A DNA stretch of 31,561 nucleotides, taken from positions 1 to 31,561 of the forward strand of contig JBKDQE010000007.1 of the NCBI GenBank assembly GCA_046342195.1, in the 5' to 3' direction. The notes under the pieces were generated by a model, which was given only the letters and a program-made list of their open reading frames with translations, did no database searches and had not been told where the DNA came from. Positions 1-7,863 of the stretch are shown here, piece after piece; position 1 is the first letter of the stretch; each line of letters starts with the position of its first letter. The translations under genes were made by a program, and so were the position numbers. The DNA comes from CANHBY01 sp046342195 (GTDB lineage Bacteria > Pseudomonadota > Gammaproteobacteria > Burkholderiales > Burkholderiaceae_C).

Positions 1-64
1 GATCCAGCATCAAAAGCTTCTCCCGGATCTCTGCCTCGCCCAGCCTCTTTCTTTCTGGCTTCAT
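1..64 (-). CDS. Partial N-terminus, possible pterin-4a-carbinolamine dehydratase
   Basis: An open frame runs from an ATG at 64 off the left edge and gives 21 residues beginning MKPERKRLGEAEIREKLLML. An AGAGGAG ribosome-binding sequence lies 6-7 bases upstream of this ATG and favours it over the out-of-frame ATG at 68. The L-x-E-A-E-I-x-E-x-L pattern ending in L-D resembles the start of some pterin-4a-carbinolamine dehydratases, where an L-x-G-W motif follows. That motif would lie outside the window, so the family call is a guess; only the presence of a translated start is reasonably supported. The IS3 remnant ends about 25 bases upstream and may have separated the gene from its original promoter. 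Confidence 0.35.
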   Translation of the reverse strand, partial: MKPERKRLGEAEIREKLLMLD

Positions 65-91
65 CCATCGCTCCTCTTTAAAAGAGCGTGA

Positions 92-244
92 CCTTCTCAT
101 TCAGTTGGAGGCTTGAGAAGATGGGTTGCCCGCGTGCTTACCGAGCAAATGGAGTTGGCTCCGATGCGAGCGCAAATCTCGCGGCTGAAGATGGAGCTTG
201 AAATCGCAAAAAAAGCCGCGGCGTACTTTGCGCAGGATGTTTTG
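92..244 (+). pseudogene. IS3 OrfA C-terminal fragment
   Basis: The frame opens after a TGA at 89-91. It reads EQMELAPMRAQISRLKMELE and then IAKKAAAYFAQDVL, the leucine-zipper tail and A-Y-F-A ending typical of IS3-group OrfA proteins. The helix-turn-helix half that binds the terminal repeats is absent. The nearest start codon in frame is a TTG at 113, with no sign that it is used. The OrfA frame runs on past 244 to a stop at 383-385, but beyond the OrfA homology that stretch is just OrfB sequence read in the wrong frame. Confidence 0.7.
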
Positions 245-369
245 CAAAGTACGCCTGGATCAAGCATCACAGCAGGCTACATTCTTCACTGGGCTACGTC
301 AGCCCGATGCCATTTGAACAACGCTGGTTCACGGCACAGCGTAAAAAAGCCGCGTCAATCTCGGGCTAA
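244..369 (+). pseudogene. IS3 OrfB fused end-to-end, DDE core deleted
   Basis: In the frame starting at 244 the sequence reads AKYAWIKHHSRLHSSLGYVS, then PMPFEQRWFTAQRKKAASIS and G, with a TAA at 367-369. The first nine or so residues resemble the start of an IS3 OrfB (K-Y-A-W-I). From R-L-H-S-S-L-G-Y onward it matches the extreme C-terminus of OrfB, after the catalytic Glu. Roughly 230 residues with the DDE triad have been removed, and the junction remained in frame. It lies in a different frame from the OrfA fragment, as expected for the programmed OrfA/OrfB frameshift arrangement of intact IS3 elements. Confidence 0.75.
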
Positions 370-389
370 CGACGACGGGAAATAGGGGC

Positions 390-419
390 AAGGTCAAGCG
401 ATGATGCGCTCTTGACCTT
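390..419 (-). terminator. Hairpin downstream of the propionate operon
   Basis: AAGGTCAAG (390-398) is the exact reverse complement of CTTGACCTT (411-419), with a further CG/CG pair across a small bulge. It lies about 10 bases past the stop of the VOC gene and could stop transcription of that operon. There is no strong T-tract on the minus-strand side (it reads GCCCCTATTT), so termination is plausible but not certain. The left arm is part of the right end of the IS3 remnant. Confidence 0.45.
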
Positions 420-428
420 TGACACGCG

Positions 429-899
429 TTACAGCCCTTCACCCAACGCCTCAATCACCTCAGGCGGGGCCTGAACCAGCTCGATCAACACACCCTCACC
501 ACCCCAAGGAAATTCATCGTTACCACGCGGGTGAATAAAGCAGACGTCATGGCCCGCGGCGCCGCGGCGAATGCCGCCAGGAGCCCAACGCACACCTTGG
601 GTGGTGAGCCAGTTTACGGCCGCCAAAAGGTCATCCACCCAGAGCCCGATATGATTGAGGGCGGGCAGATGCACCGCAGGCTTTTGGGCGGGGTTCAGGG
701 GCTGCATGAGGTCTACCTCCACTTCGCTCTCCCCCTGGCCCAGCGCGCAGATGTCTTCGTCCACATTTTCGCGCTCAGATTGATAATGGCCCTTCGGCCT
801 GAGACCGAGCAGATCCACCCACAAGAAGCGTAAACGGGCCTTGTCAAGCCCACCTACGGCCACTTGTTGCAGGCCCAAGATTCGAAACGGTCGGTTCAT
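429..899 (-). CDS. VOC-family protein, probable methylmalonyl-CoA epimerase-like
   Basis: This 156-residue protein has two vicinal-oxygen-chelate modules, about residues 5-70 and 80-145. The second carries NHIGLWVDD, GAAGHDVCFIHP and GVLIELV, close to the C-terminal half of methylmalonyl-CoA epimerase. As last gene after mcm, meaB, pccB and pccA, its expected role is interconversion of the methylmalonyl-CoA epimers between carboxylase and mutase. Against a simple call, the first metal-binding His of known epimerases appears as Gln12 and the second ligand position looks like Asp63; His83 and Glu140 are kept. It could be a diverged epimerase or another lactoylglutathione-lyase-like enzyme. The ATG at 899 has GAGG 6 bases upstream, and pccA ends 15 bases before it, so the two are co-transcribed. 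Confidence 0.75.
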   Translation of the reverse strand: MNRPFRILGLQQVAVGGLDKARLRFLWVDLLGLRPKGHYQSERENVDEDICALGQGESEVEVDLMQPLNPAQKPAVHLPALNHIGLWVDDLLAAVNWLTTQGVRWAPGGIRRGAAGHDVCFIHPRGNDEFPWGGEGVLIELVQAPPEVIEALGEGL

Positions 900-914
900 C
901 CATGACCTCGCTTC

Positions 915-2957
915 TCAGTGAAAACGCAAAATAGGCTGGTCAACTGCCAGAGTATCGCCGCGGGCGGCCAGCCATTCCAGCACCACCCCCTCACTTTCCG
1001 CCAAGAGCAAATTTTCCATTTTCATGGCCTCGACCACAGCGAGTTTTTCACCCGCAGACACCGCTTGACCCGGCTGAACGCAAATCTCAGTCAAAAGTCC
1101 GGGCATCGGTGACAACAAAAACTTGGAGAGATCGGGCGGGGGCTTGATGGGCATGATTTCACTCAGGCGCGCCGCCGTGGGCGACAACACCCGGGCCTCT
1201 ACGACCACCCCGCGGTGGCTGAGACGGTAGTTCAGCCCGACTCGTTCAAGCTGAAGGAGAAAAGGCTGGCCATTGAAGCGCCCCTTCAAGCAGATGCCTC
1301 GCACGGCCTCCGGAAGCTCAAGCCGATCAAGCTGGCCTTGTCGCGAGACTTCAATGATCTCACGGCCAACATCATGGCGCGCCCGCAGTTTCAGAGGGGT
1401 TGATTGCGGGGGCTGGGCAGGCCGCACAAGCTGAACGACGAAATCTTCGCCTGTTTGAAACTCGTGGCCGGGCAATTGCCCACCAAGACCCCTGAGCTGA
1501 CTGAGCCAACGCCAGTGCACCGCTGCGGCCACCGCCAGTAAAAAATCAGGATCGGGGTGGATGGCCGTGGCACTGTCGTAGCCCTGAGGAAAATAATCAG
1601 CCACAAAACCGGTATGCAAGTTGCCGTCAATGAATTGTGGATGTTCAAGCAGCGCCGATTGAAACGAAAGATTGCTGCGAATGCCGCGAATCACAAAGGC
1701 ATTGAGCGCCTCACGCATTCGGGCCATGGCGTCGGCTCGATCGGCCCCATGGCTGATGAGCTTGGCGATCATGGCATCGTAGTGCACGGACACCTCACCA
1801 CCCTCCTCCACCCCGCTATCGACACGAATACCGTAGGTATCAGCAGACCAATGGACAGCCTCCAAGTTGGCGTCAGGGATCTCAAAGCGGATCAGGCGCC
1901 CGGTGCTCGGGAGAAATTGTCGGGTGGGATCTTCGGCATTGATACGGCACTCGATGGCCCAGCCCCGCCGGGGAAGCTCGGCCTGCTTGAAGCTCAGGGG
2001 CTCGCCCGCGGCCACGCGGATCATCTGCTCGACCAAATCCAGGCCGGTGATGCACTCGGTGACGGGGTGCTCGACTTGCAAGCGGGTGTTCATTTCAAGA
2101 AAATAAAAACTTTTGTCTGGCCCCACCACAAATTCGACCGTACCCGCAGACTGGTACCCGACCGCTTTAGCCAGAGCCACTGCTTGGGCCCCCATGGCCT
2201 GGCGGGTGGCTTCATCCAGAAAAGGGCTGGGGGCCTCTTCGATCAATTTTTGGTGGCGTCGCTGAATAGAACACTCTCGCTCCCACAGAAATACGGCGTG
2301 GCCGTGGGCATCTGCCAGCACCTGAATTTCGATATGCCGGGGCTGGCTGATGAATTTTTCAATAAACACCCGATCGTCGCCAAAACTCTGACGAGCCTCA
2401 TGACGACAAGCTCCGAAAGCCTGATGCAGTTCGATGTCGTTGGAGGCCACGCGCAGCCCCCGCCCCCCCCCGCCGGCACTCGCCTTGACCATGACCGGGT
2501 AACCGAGTGCCTGCGCAATACGTGCCGCATCATCCGGTAATTCAATGGCCTCATTGTGGCCCGGAATGGTGCGCACCCCCGCGGCCATCGCCAACTTCTT
2601 GGAAGCAATCTTGTCGCCCATCGCTGCAATGGCTTCATATTTTGGGCCAATGAAGACGATACCTGACTCTTCCACACGCCGGGCAAATTCGGCGTTTTCG
2701 CTCAAAAAACCGTAACCTGGGTGAATGGCCTGCGCACCCGTCTGGAGGGCGGCCTGAATGATTTTATCCGTCACCAAGTAAGACTCTCGACTTGGCGCCG
2801 GCCCCAAAAAAACAGCCTCATCGGCCAGAGCCACATGCAAGGCCTCGCAGTCAAGCTCGGAATACACCGCCACGGTGGCAATGCCCATCTTGCGCGCCGT
2901 CTTGATGACCCGGCAGGCAATTTCGCCACGATTGGCAATCAGGATTTTTTGAAACAT
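915..2957 (-). CDS. pccA: Propionyl-CoA carboxylase alpha subunit (biotin carboxylase + biotin carrier)
   Basis: The 680-residue protein carboxylates its own biotin with ATP and bicarbonate; the beta subunit then transfers the carboxyl to propionyl-CoA. The N-terminal biotin carboxylase domain starts MFQKILIANRGEIACRV and includes the glycine-rich ATP loop KASAGGGGRGL, EKFISQPRHIEIQVL and EMNTRLQVEHPVTE. A linker/BT region follows (about 480-600). The C-terminal biotinyl domain carries EAMKMEN, with the biotin lysine about 35 residues from the end as usual. The start is set at the ATG at 2957 because homologues begin at MFQKILIANRG; the frame stays open upstream only to a TTG. The glycine loop is encoded by a G9 run (2463-2471). 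Confidence 0.95.
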   Translation of the reverse strand: MFQKILIANRGEIACRVIKTARKMGIATVAVYSELDCEALHVALADEAVFLGPAPSRESYLVTDKIIQAALQTGAQAIHPGYGFLSENAEFARRVEESGIVFIGPKYEAIAAMGDKIASKKLAMAAGVRTIPGHNEAIELPDDAARIAQALGYPVMVKASAGGGGRGLRVASNDIELHQAFGACRHEARQSFGDDRVFIEKFISQPRHIEIQVLADAHGHAVFLWERECSIQRRHQKLIEEAPSPFLDEATRQAMGAQAVALAKAVGYQSAGTVEFVVGPDKSFYFLEMNTRLQVEHPVTECITGLDLVEQMIRVAAGEPLSFKQAELPRRGWAIECRINAEDPTRQFLPSTGRLIRFEIPDANLEAVHWSADTYGIRVDSGVEEGGEVSVHYDAMIAKLISHGADRADAMARMREALNAFVIRGIRSNLSFQSALLEHPQFIDGNLHTGFVADYFPQGYDSATAIHPDPDFLLAVAAAVHWRWLSQLRGLGGQLPGHEFQTGEDFVVQLVRPAQPPQSTPLKLRARHDVGREIIEVSRQGQLDRLELPEAVRGICLKGRFNGQPFLLQLERVGLNYRLSHRGVVVEARVLSPTAARLSEIMPIKPPPDLSKFLLSPMPGLLTEICVQPGQAVSAGEKLAVVEAMKMENLLLAESEGVVLEWLAARGDTLAVDQPILRFH

Positions 2958-3032
2958 GGTGAGGCGGGGAGTCGGTTGATCGAACCTTAAGAACGGACCA
3001 GGCACATGGCCGACCCGCCAGGATTCCAAGGC

Positions 3033-4565
3033 TTATAAAGGGATATTGCCGTGCTTACGCCAAGGGTTTTCGACTTTCTTGTGACGCAGCATCAAGAGAG
3101 ACCGACAAATACGCTTGCGCGTTTCATGGGGCTGAATGACATCATCGATATAACCACGGGACCCCGCGATAAAAGGGTTGGCGAAGCGCGCTTTGTACTC
3201 GGCCTCGCGGGCCGCCAGTTTGGCAGGGTTCGATTTGTCTTCACGAAAGATGATCTCGACCGCACCGCGAGCCCCCATGACAGCAATCTCGGCCTTGGGC
3301 CAGGCCAAGTTGACATCGCCACGCAAGTGTTTGGAAGCCATCACGTCATAGGCCCCGCCATAGGCTTTGCGCGTGATCAACGTGACCTTCGGTACCGTGC
3401 ATCCTGCGTAAGCATACAAAAGTTTGGCCCCATGCTTGATGATGCCGCCATGCTCTTGTGCCGTACCCGGCAAAAACCCTGGCACGTCAACCAAGGTGAT
3501 CACCGGGATATTGAACGCATCGCAAAAACGCACAAAGCGTGCCGCCTTCGTGCTGCTCTTGATGTCGAGGCACCCTGCCAAAACCAAAGGTTGGTTGGCC
3601 ACAACCCCCACCACCTGGCCTTCCATGCGGCCAAATCCGATCAAAATGTTGGGCGCAAACTCGGCTTGCAATTCAAAAAAATCACCGTCGTCCAACATTT
3701 TCAAAATCAATTCCCGCATGTCATAAGGCTTGTTGGGGTGCTCGGGAACCAGGGTGTCGAGTGAAGGTTCCAGGCGGTCGGCGGGGTCCGCGCTGGGCAA
3801 AATGGGCGCCTTCTCACGATTATTGAGTGGAAGATAGTTGAAAAAGCGGCGCAGCATCAGCAGCGCTTCGAGATCGTTTTCAAAGGCCACGTCAGCGACG
3901 CCGCTCTGGCGGGTGTGGGTGAGAGCCCCCCCCAACTGCTCGGCGCTGACCTCTTCATGAGTCACTGTCTTGACCACCTCCGGCCCCGTGACGAACATAT
4001 AAGAGCTGTCTTTGACCATGAAAATAAAATCGGTCATGGCCGGGCTGTACACTGCCCCTCCGGCACACGGCCCCATAATGAGGCTGATTTGCGGCACCAC
4101 TCCAGACGCCAGCACATTGCGCTGAAACACTTCGGCGTAGCCCCCCAGAGAAGCCACGCCCTCCTGAATGCGCGCCCCGCCTGAATCATTCAGACCAATC
4201 ACCGGTGCCCCCACTTTCATGGCCTGGTCCATGACCTTGCAAATTTTTTCAGCATGGGCTTCAGACAAAGCCCCCCCAAAAACCGTAAAGTCCTGGCTGA
4301 AAACGAACACCAGGCGGCCATGGATCATGCCGTAGCCGGTGACCACACCATCCCCCGGAATTTTTTGTTCGGCCATGCCGAAGTCTTGGCAGCGATGCTC
4401 AACGAACAAGTCCCATTCTTCAAAAGTGCCTTCATCCAGCAGCAATTCGATGCGCTCACGCGCGGTCAGCTTGCCTTTGGCATGCTGAATGGCAATGCGC
4501 TTTTCACCCCCCCCCCAACGTGCCAATCGTCTTTTTTCCTCGAGTTGCGCCAAAATATCATGCAT
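3033..4565 (-). CDS. pccB: Propionyl-CoA carboxylase beta subunit (carboxyltransferase)
   Basis: The 510-residue protein moves the carboxyl group from biotin to propionyl-CoA, giving methylmalonyl-CoA. It shows both crotonase-like carboxyltransferase halves: KGKLTARERIELLLDEGTF, then GLNDSGGARIQEGVASLGGY and GPCAGGAVYSPAMTDF in the N half, and VDVPGFLPGTAQEHGGIIKH with KAYGGAYDVM in the C half. Length fits PccB. Acetyl-CoA or mixed-substrate carboxylation cannot be excluded, but the meaB and mcm neighbours argue for propionyl-CoA. The ATG at 4565 has CGGAG eight bases upstream. Codons 17-20 contain an uninterrupted run of ten G (4507-4516 on the plus strand as C), a slippage-prone site. Confidence 0.95.
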   Translation of the reverse strand: MHDILAQLEEKRRLARWGGGEKRIAIQHAKGKLTARERIELLLDEGTFEEWDLFVEHRCQDFGMAEQKIPGDGVVTGYGMIHGRLVFVFSQDFTVFGGALSEAHAEKICKVMDQAMKVGAPVIGLNDSGGARIQEGVASLGGYAEVFQRNVLASGVVPQISLIMGPCAGGAVYSPAMTDFIFMVKDSSYMFVTGPEVVKTVTHEEVSAEQLGGALTHTRQSGVADVAFENDLEALLMLRRFFNYLPLNNREKAPILPSADPADRLEPSLDTLVPEHPNKPYDMRELILKMLDDGDFFELQAEFAPNILIGFGRMEGQVVGVVANQPLVLAGCLDIKSSTKAARFVRFCDAFNIPVITLVDVPGFLPGTAQEHGGIIKHGAKLLYAYAGCTVPKVTLITRKAYGGAYDVMASKHLRGDVNLAWPKAEIAVMGARGAVEIIFREDKSNPAKLAAREAEYKARFANPFIAGSRGYIDDVIQPHETRKRICRSLLMLRHKKVENPWRKHGNIPL

Positions 4566-4589
4566 GAAATTTGCTCCGGGTCCGGTTAA

Positions 4590-5618
4590 TCAGTGTATTG
4601 AAGACGGGGCTTGCTCGAAAAGGTGCAACAACCTCTTGACCGCTGCGTTGGGAGTCATGCTCCCCTCAAGCACTGCGGTTTCCAAGGGCTGCAAAGCCTC
4701 ATGAACGGCAGGGTGAGACAAAAATTTTGCCATCAAGCGGGCTTTCACGAGGTCCCACATCCAGGCCCGCGATTGCTCTTGGCGGCGTCGATCAAACCGC
4801 CCCTCGGCCCGCCGCGTGGTCGCATGAAACTGAACACGATCCCAAAAAGCCGGCAGGCCCTCGCCACGCAGGGCGCTTAAGCGCAGTACATCAGGGGATT
4901 GACCAAGGTGTGTCGACATCTGAGCCATCGCCACCTGGGACTGAGCCAGGGCAGCCGCTTCAGGGTCCAGGTCGGACTTATTAATCACAATGATGTCGGC
5001 CCATTCCATCACGCCACGTTTCATGGCTTGCAGGTCGTCTCCGGCGTTGGGCAATTGCAGCAAAATGAACAAGTCGGTCAGGTCAGCCACCGCCGTTTCA
5101 CTTTGCCCCACACCCACCGTCTCCACCATCACCACATCAAAACCCGCAGCCTCCACCAACAGCACCGCTTCACGGGTTTGAGCCGCCACGCCCCCGAGGG
5201 TGCCCGAGCTTGGGCTGGGGCGAATAAACGTGGCGGGGTGCGAAGCCAGTTGCTCCATTCGGGTTTTGTCGCCCAAAATAGAGCCTCCACGGATCCGCGA
5301 GGACGGGTCAATCGCCAGCACGGCCACACGATGCCCCTGAGCCACCAGCATCAAGCCCAGGGCCTCAATGAAGGTCGACTTGCCCACGCCGGGCACACCG
5401 CTGATGCCCAATCGCAGCGACGCCCCTGTATATGGCAGTGCCTGCGCCAATAAAGTTTCGGCCCGCTCGCGATGATCCTCCCGGGTGGACTCGATCAGGG
5501 TGATCGCCTTGGCCAAGGCACGCCTGTCGCCCGAGCGCAAACCCGCCAGCAGCGGGTCGCTGACGGAAGCCCCGCCGTCTACCGAAGAAGTCTCAGAGGC
5601 TGAAAAATCTGATGCCAT
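4590..5618 (-). CDS. meaB: MeaB/ArgK-type GTPase, methylmalonyl-CoA mutase chaperone
   Basis: This 342-residue G3E-family GTPase guards methylmalonyl-CoA mutase, gating cofactor loading and protecting or repairing the B12 enzyme. Visible motifs are the P-loop GISGVPGVGKSTF, AIDPSSRIRGGSILGDKTRM, the switch region VETVGVGQSE and the base-specificity motif INKSDLD. The C-terminal helical tail used for dimerisation is present. The older ArgK transporter-ATPase label for this family is superseded. The start is the ATG at 5618, with GAGGTGG four to five bases upstream; the TTG directly before it is too close to that site. It begins 9 bases after the mutase stop, so translation is probably coupled. 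Confidence 0.93.
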   Translation of the reverse strand: MASDFSASETSSVDGGASVSDPLLAGLRSGDRRALAKAITLIESTREDHRERAETLLAQALPYTGASLRLGISGVPGVGKSTFIEALGLMLVAQGHRVAVLAIDPSSRIRGGSILGDKTRMEQLASHPATFIRPSPSSGTLGGVAAQTREAVLLVEAAGFDVVMVETVGVGQSETAVADLTDLFILLQLPNAGDDLQAMKRGVMEWADIIVINKSDLDPEAAALAQSQVAMAQMSTHLGQSPDVLRLSALRGEGLPAFWDRVQFHATTRRAEGRFDRRRQEQSRAWMWDLVKARLMAKFLSHPAVHEALQPLETAVLEGSMTPNAAVKRLLHLFEQAPSSIH

Positions 5619-5627
5619 CAAGCCACC

Positions 5628-7793
5628 TCAAGCACTCAGCACCGCCTTGATTTTGTCCAGGACATCCTTCGCCGACACAGTGATTGGTGTTCCCGGACCA
5701 TAAATACCGCGCACACCGGCTTCGAATAAAAAAGCGTAGTCTTGGCGCGGAATGACCCCGCCAACAAACACAAGGACTTCATGAGCGCCTTGATTCTTCA
5801 GGGCCTGAATGATGGCAGGCACCAGGGTCTTGTGCCCAGCCGCCAAGGTACTCACCGCCACCGCATGCACATCGTTTTCAATGGCCTGACGCGCACATTC
5901 TTCAGGGGTCTGGAACAAAGGGCCGATATCAATATCAAACCCCAGATCGGCAAAGGCCGAAGCCACCACCTTGGCACCCCGGTCATGCCCGTCTTGGCCC
6001 AGCTTGGCGATCAAGAGCCTGGGCTGGCGGCCCTGTTGCCGGGCAAATTCATGGATCTCAGCTTTGAGCTGATCCCATCCGGCGGCATGGTCATAACTGG
6101 CGGAGTACACACCACTCACCTTGTGCGTTTGGGCCCGATAACGACCCCACACTTTCTCCAGAGCCTCGCTCACCTCCCCCACCGTCGCGCGAGCGCGCAT
6201 GGCTTCAATCGAAAGGGCCAATAAATTAGGGGCGGCCGGGTCGCTGGAGGCCGCACAAGCGGTCAAGGCTTCGAGAGCGGCCCGCACCCGATCCGCATCA
6301 CGCTGGGCCCGCACCGCCTTCAGGCGGGCAATTTGATTTTCCCGCACAGCCACATTGTCAATGTCGAGCGTCTTGACTTCGTCCTGGGCGGGCGGTTTGT
6401 ATTTGTTCACCCCCACAATGACATCTTTGCCGGCATCAATGCGGGCCTGTTTTTCGGCGGCACTGGTTTCAATTTGCAATTTGGCCCAACCGCTGGCCAC
6501 TGCCTTGACCATGCCCCCACGGGCCTCAACCGCTTCCAGAATGCCCCACGCTTGATCAGCCATGCCTTGGGTGAGGGATTCCATCATGTAGCTTCCGGCC
6601 CAAGGGTCCACCACTTGAGTGAGATGAGTTTCTTCCTGGAGAATCAGTTGGGTATTGCGGGCAATACGCGCACTGAACTCGGTGGGCAGCGCCATGGCTT
6701 CATCCAAGGCATTGGTATGCAGACTTTGCGTACCTCCAAACACGGCGGCCATGGCTTCGATGGTGGTACGCACAATATTGTTGTAAGGGTCTTGCTCGGC
6801 CAAGCTCCAGCCTGAGGTTTGGCTATGGGCCCGCAACATCAGGCTCTTGGGGTTTTTGGCCCCGAACTCGCTTATGATGCGCCACCACAAAAGTCGGGCC
6901 GCTCGCATTTTGGCCACCTCGAGGTAGAAATTCATGCCCACCGCCCAGAAGAAACTCAGGCGGCCCGCAAAGGCGTCAATATCGAGGCCGCGCGCCAGTG
7001 CTGTTTTCACATATTCCTTGCCGTTGGCCAAGGTGAAGGCCAGCTCAAGGGCCTGGTTGGCGCCGGCTTCCTGCATGTGGTAGCCAGAAATAGAAATCGA
7101 GTTGAACCGGGGCATGTGCGTTGAGGTGTGCGCAATAATGTCTCCTACAATGCGCATACTCGGCTCAGGCGGATAAATATAAGTGTTGCGCACCATGAAC
7201 TCTTTCAAAATATCGTTCTGGATGGTGCCGCTCAATTGAGTGCCCGGCACCCCTTGCTCATCAGCCGCCACAATGTAAGCAGCCAACACCGGCAATACCG
7301 CCCCATTCATGGTCATCGAAACACTGACTTTGTCCAGCGCAATGCCATCAAAGAGAATTTTCATGTCCTCGACTGTGTCAATGGCCACGCCGGCCTTGCC
7401 CACATCGCCCATCACGCGGGGGTGATCGCTGTCATAGCCCCGATGGGTGGCCAGATCAAAAGCCACACTGACCCCTTGGGCCCCTCCCTCAAGGGCTTGG
7501 CGGTAAAAGGCGTTCGAAGCCTCCGCCGTTGAAAACCCGGCATACTGGCGGATAGTCCAAGGTCGCACCGCATACATGGTGGCTTGGGGGCCGCGCACAA
7601 AGGGAGCAAAACCCGGCAGGGTGTCAGGGTAGGGCAAATGAAGAATATCAGCCGCCGTATAAAGCGGCTTCACCCGCAGCCCCTCAGGCGTTACCCAGTT
7701 CAGCGCACTGAGGTCTCCACCAGGCGCTAAAGCCGCAGCCACCTGTTCCCAATCGGGCAACGCACTGGAATTCAACAAACCGTCATCAGACAT
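5628..7793 (-). CDS. scpA: Methylmalonyl-CoA mutase, single-chain form
   Basis: The 721-residue adenosylcobalamin enzyme isomerises (R)-methylmalonyl-CoA to succinyl-CoA, which enters the TCA cycle. The N-terminal TIM-barrel includes YAVRPWTIRQYAGFSTAEAS, GYDSDHPRV and SISISGYHMQEAG. The C-terminal B12 domain (about 585-720) has AKLGQDGHDRGAKVVASAF, where DGHDRG supplies the His that ligates cobalt, and VSTLAAGHKTL. Both catalytic and B12 regions are on one chain, as in E. coli ScpA-type mutases, so no separate small subunit is needed. AAAGG lies five bases before the ATG at 7793. It is the first gene of the propionate module; the 70 bases upstream are likely to carry its promoter, though I see no clear consensus boxes. 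Confidence 0.95.
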   Translation of the reverse strand: MSDDGLLNSSALPDWEQVAAALAPGGDLSALNWVTPEGLRVKPLYTAADILHLPYPDTLPGFAPFVRGPQATMYAVRPWTIRQYAGFSTAEASNAFYRQALEGGAQGVSVAFDLATHRGYDSDHPRVMGDVGKAGVAIDTVEDMKILFDGIALDKVSVSMTMNGAVLPVLAAYIVAADEQGVPGTQLSGTIQNDILKEFMVRNTYIYPPEPSMRIVGDIIAHTSTHMPRFNSISISGYHMQEAGANQALELAFTLANGKEYVKTALARGLDIDAFAGRLSFFWAVGMNFYLEVAKMRAARLLWWRIISEFGAKNPKSLMLRAHSQTSGWSLAEQDPYNNIVRTTIEAMAAVFGGTQSLHTNALDEAMALPTEFSARIARNTQLILQEETHLTQVVDPWAGSYMMESLTQGMADQAWGILEAVEARGGMVKAVASGWAKLQIETSAAEKQARIDAGKDVIVGVNKYKPPAQDEVKTLDIDNVAVRENQIARLKAVRAQRDADRVRAALEALTACAASSDPAAPNLLALSIEAMRARATVGEVSEALEKVWGRYRAQTHKVSGVYSASYDHAAGWDQLKAEIHEFARQQGRQPRLLIAKLGQDGHDRGAKVVASAFADLGFDIDIGPLFQTPEECARQAIENDVHAVAVSTLAAGHKTLVPAIIQALKNQGAHEVLVFVGGVIPRQDYAFLFEAGVRGIYGPGTPITVSAKDVLDKIKAVLSA

Positions 7794-7863
7794 GTCAGCC
7801 TTTCTGAGGTAGAAAGAAAATAAGAACAGACATCATCGCCTGAACAGGGTTTGGCCAGACTGA

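Larger units (their letters stand above)
89..396 (+). mobile_element. Internally deleted IS3-family element (mini-IS)
   Basis: A 308-bp segment begins TGACCTT (89-95) and ends AAGGTCA (390-396), a 7-bp terminal inverted repeat. It is flanked by the 4-bp direct repeat AGCG (85-88 and 397-400), the size expected of an IS3-family target duplication. Inside are the C-terminal half of OrfA, the first residues of OrfB and the last residues of OrfB. The OrfA N-terminus and the whole DDE catalytic core are missing. The right end (about 371-396, rich in GGGGCAAGGTCA) looks like a complete IS3-type terminus. The left end matches it only over 7 bp, so the left boundary is less sure. It cannot encode an active transposase. 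Confidence 0.7.

Noticed and set aside
1557..2540. 327-residue plus-strand open frame inside pccA
   Set aside because: It is antisense to the conserved biotin carboxylase domain, shows no recognisable motif, and is explained by the codon bias of pccA on the other strand.
3051..3764. 237-residue plus-strand open frame inside pccB
   Set aside because: It is antisense to a clearly conserved carboxyltransferase and has no family features.
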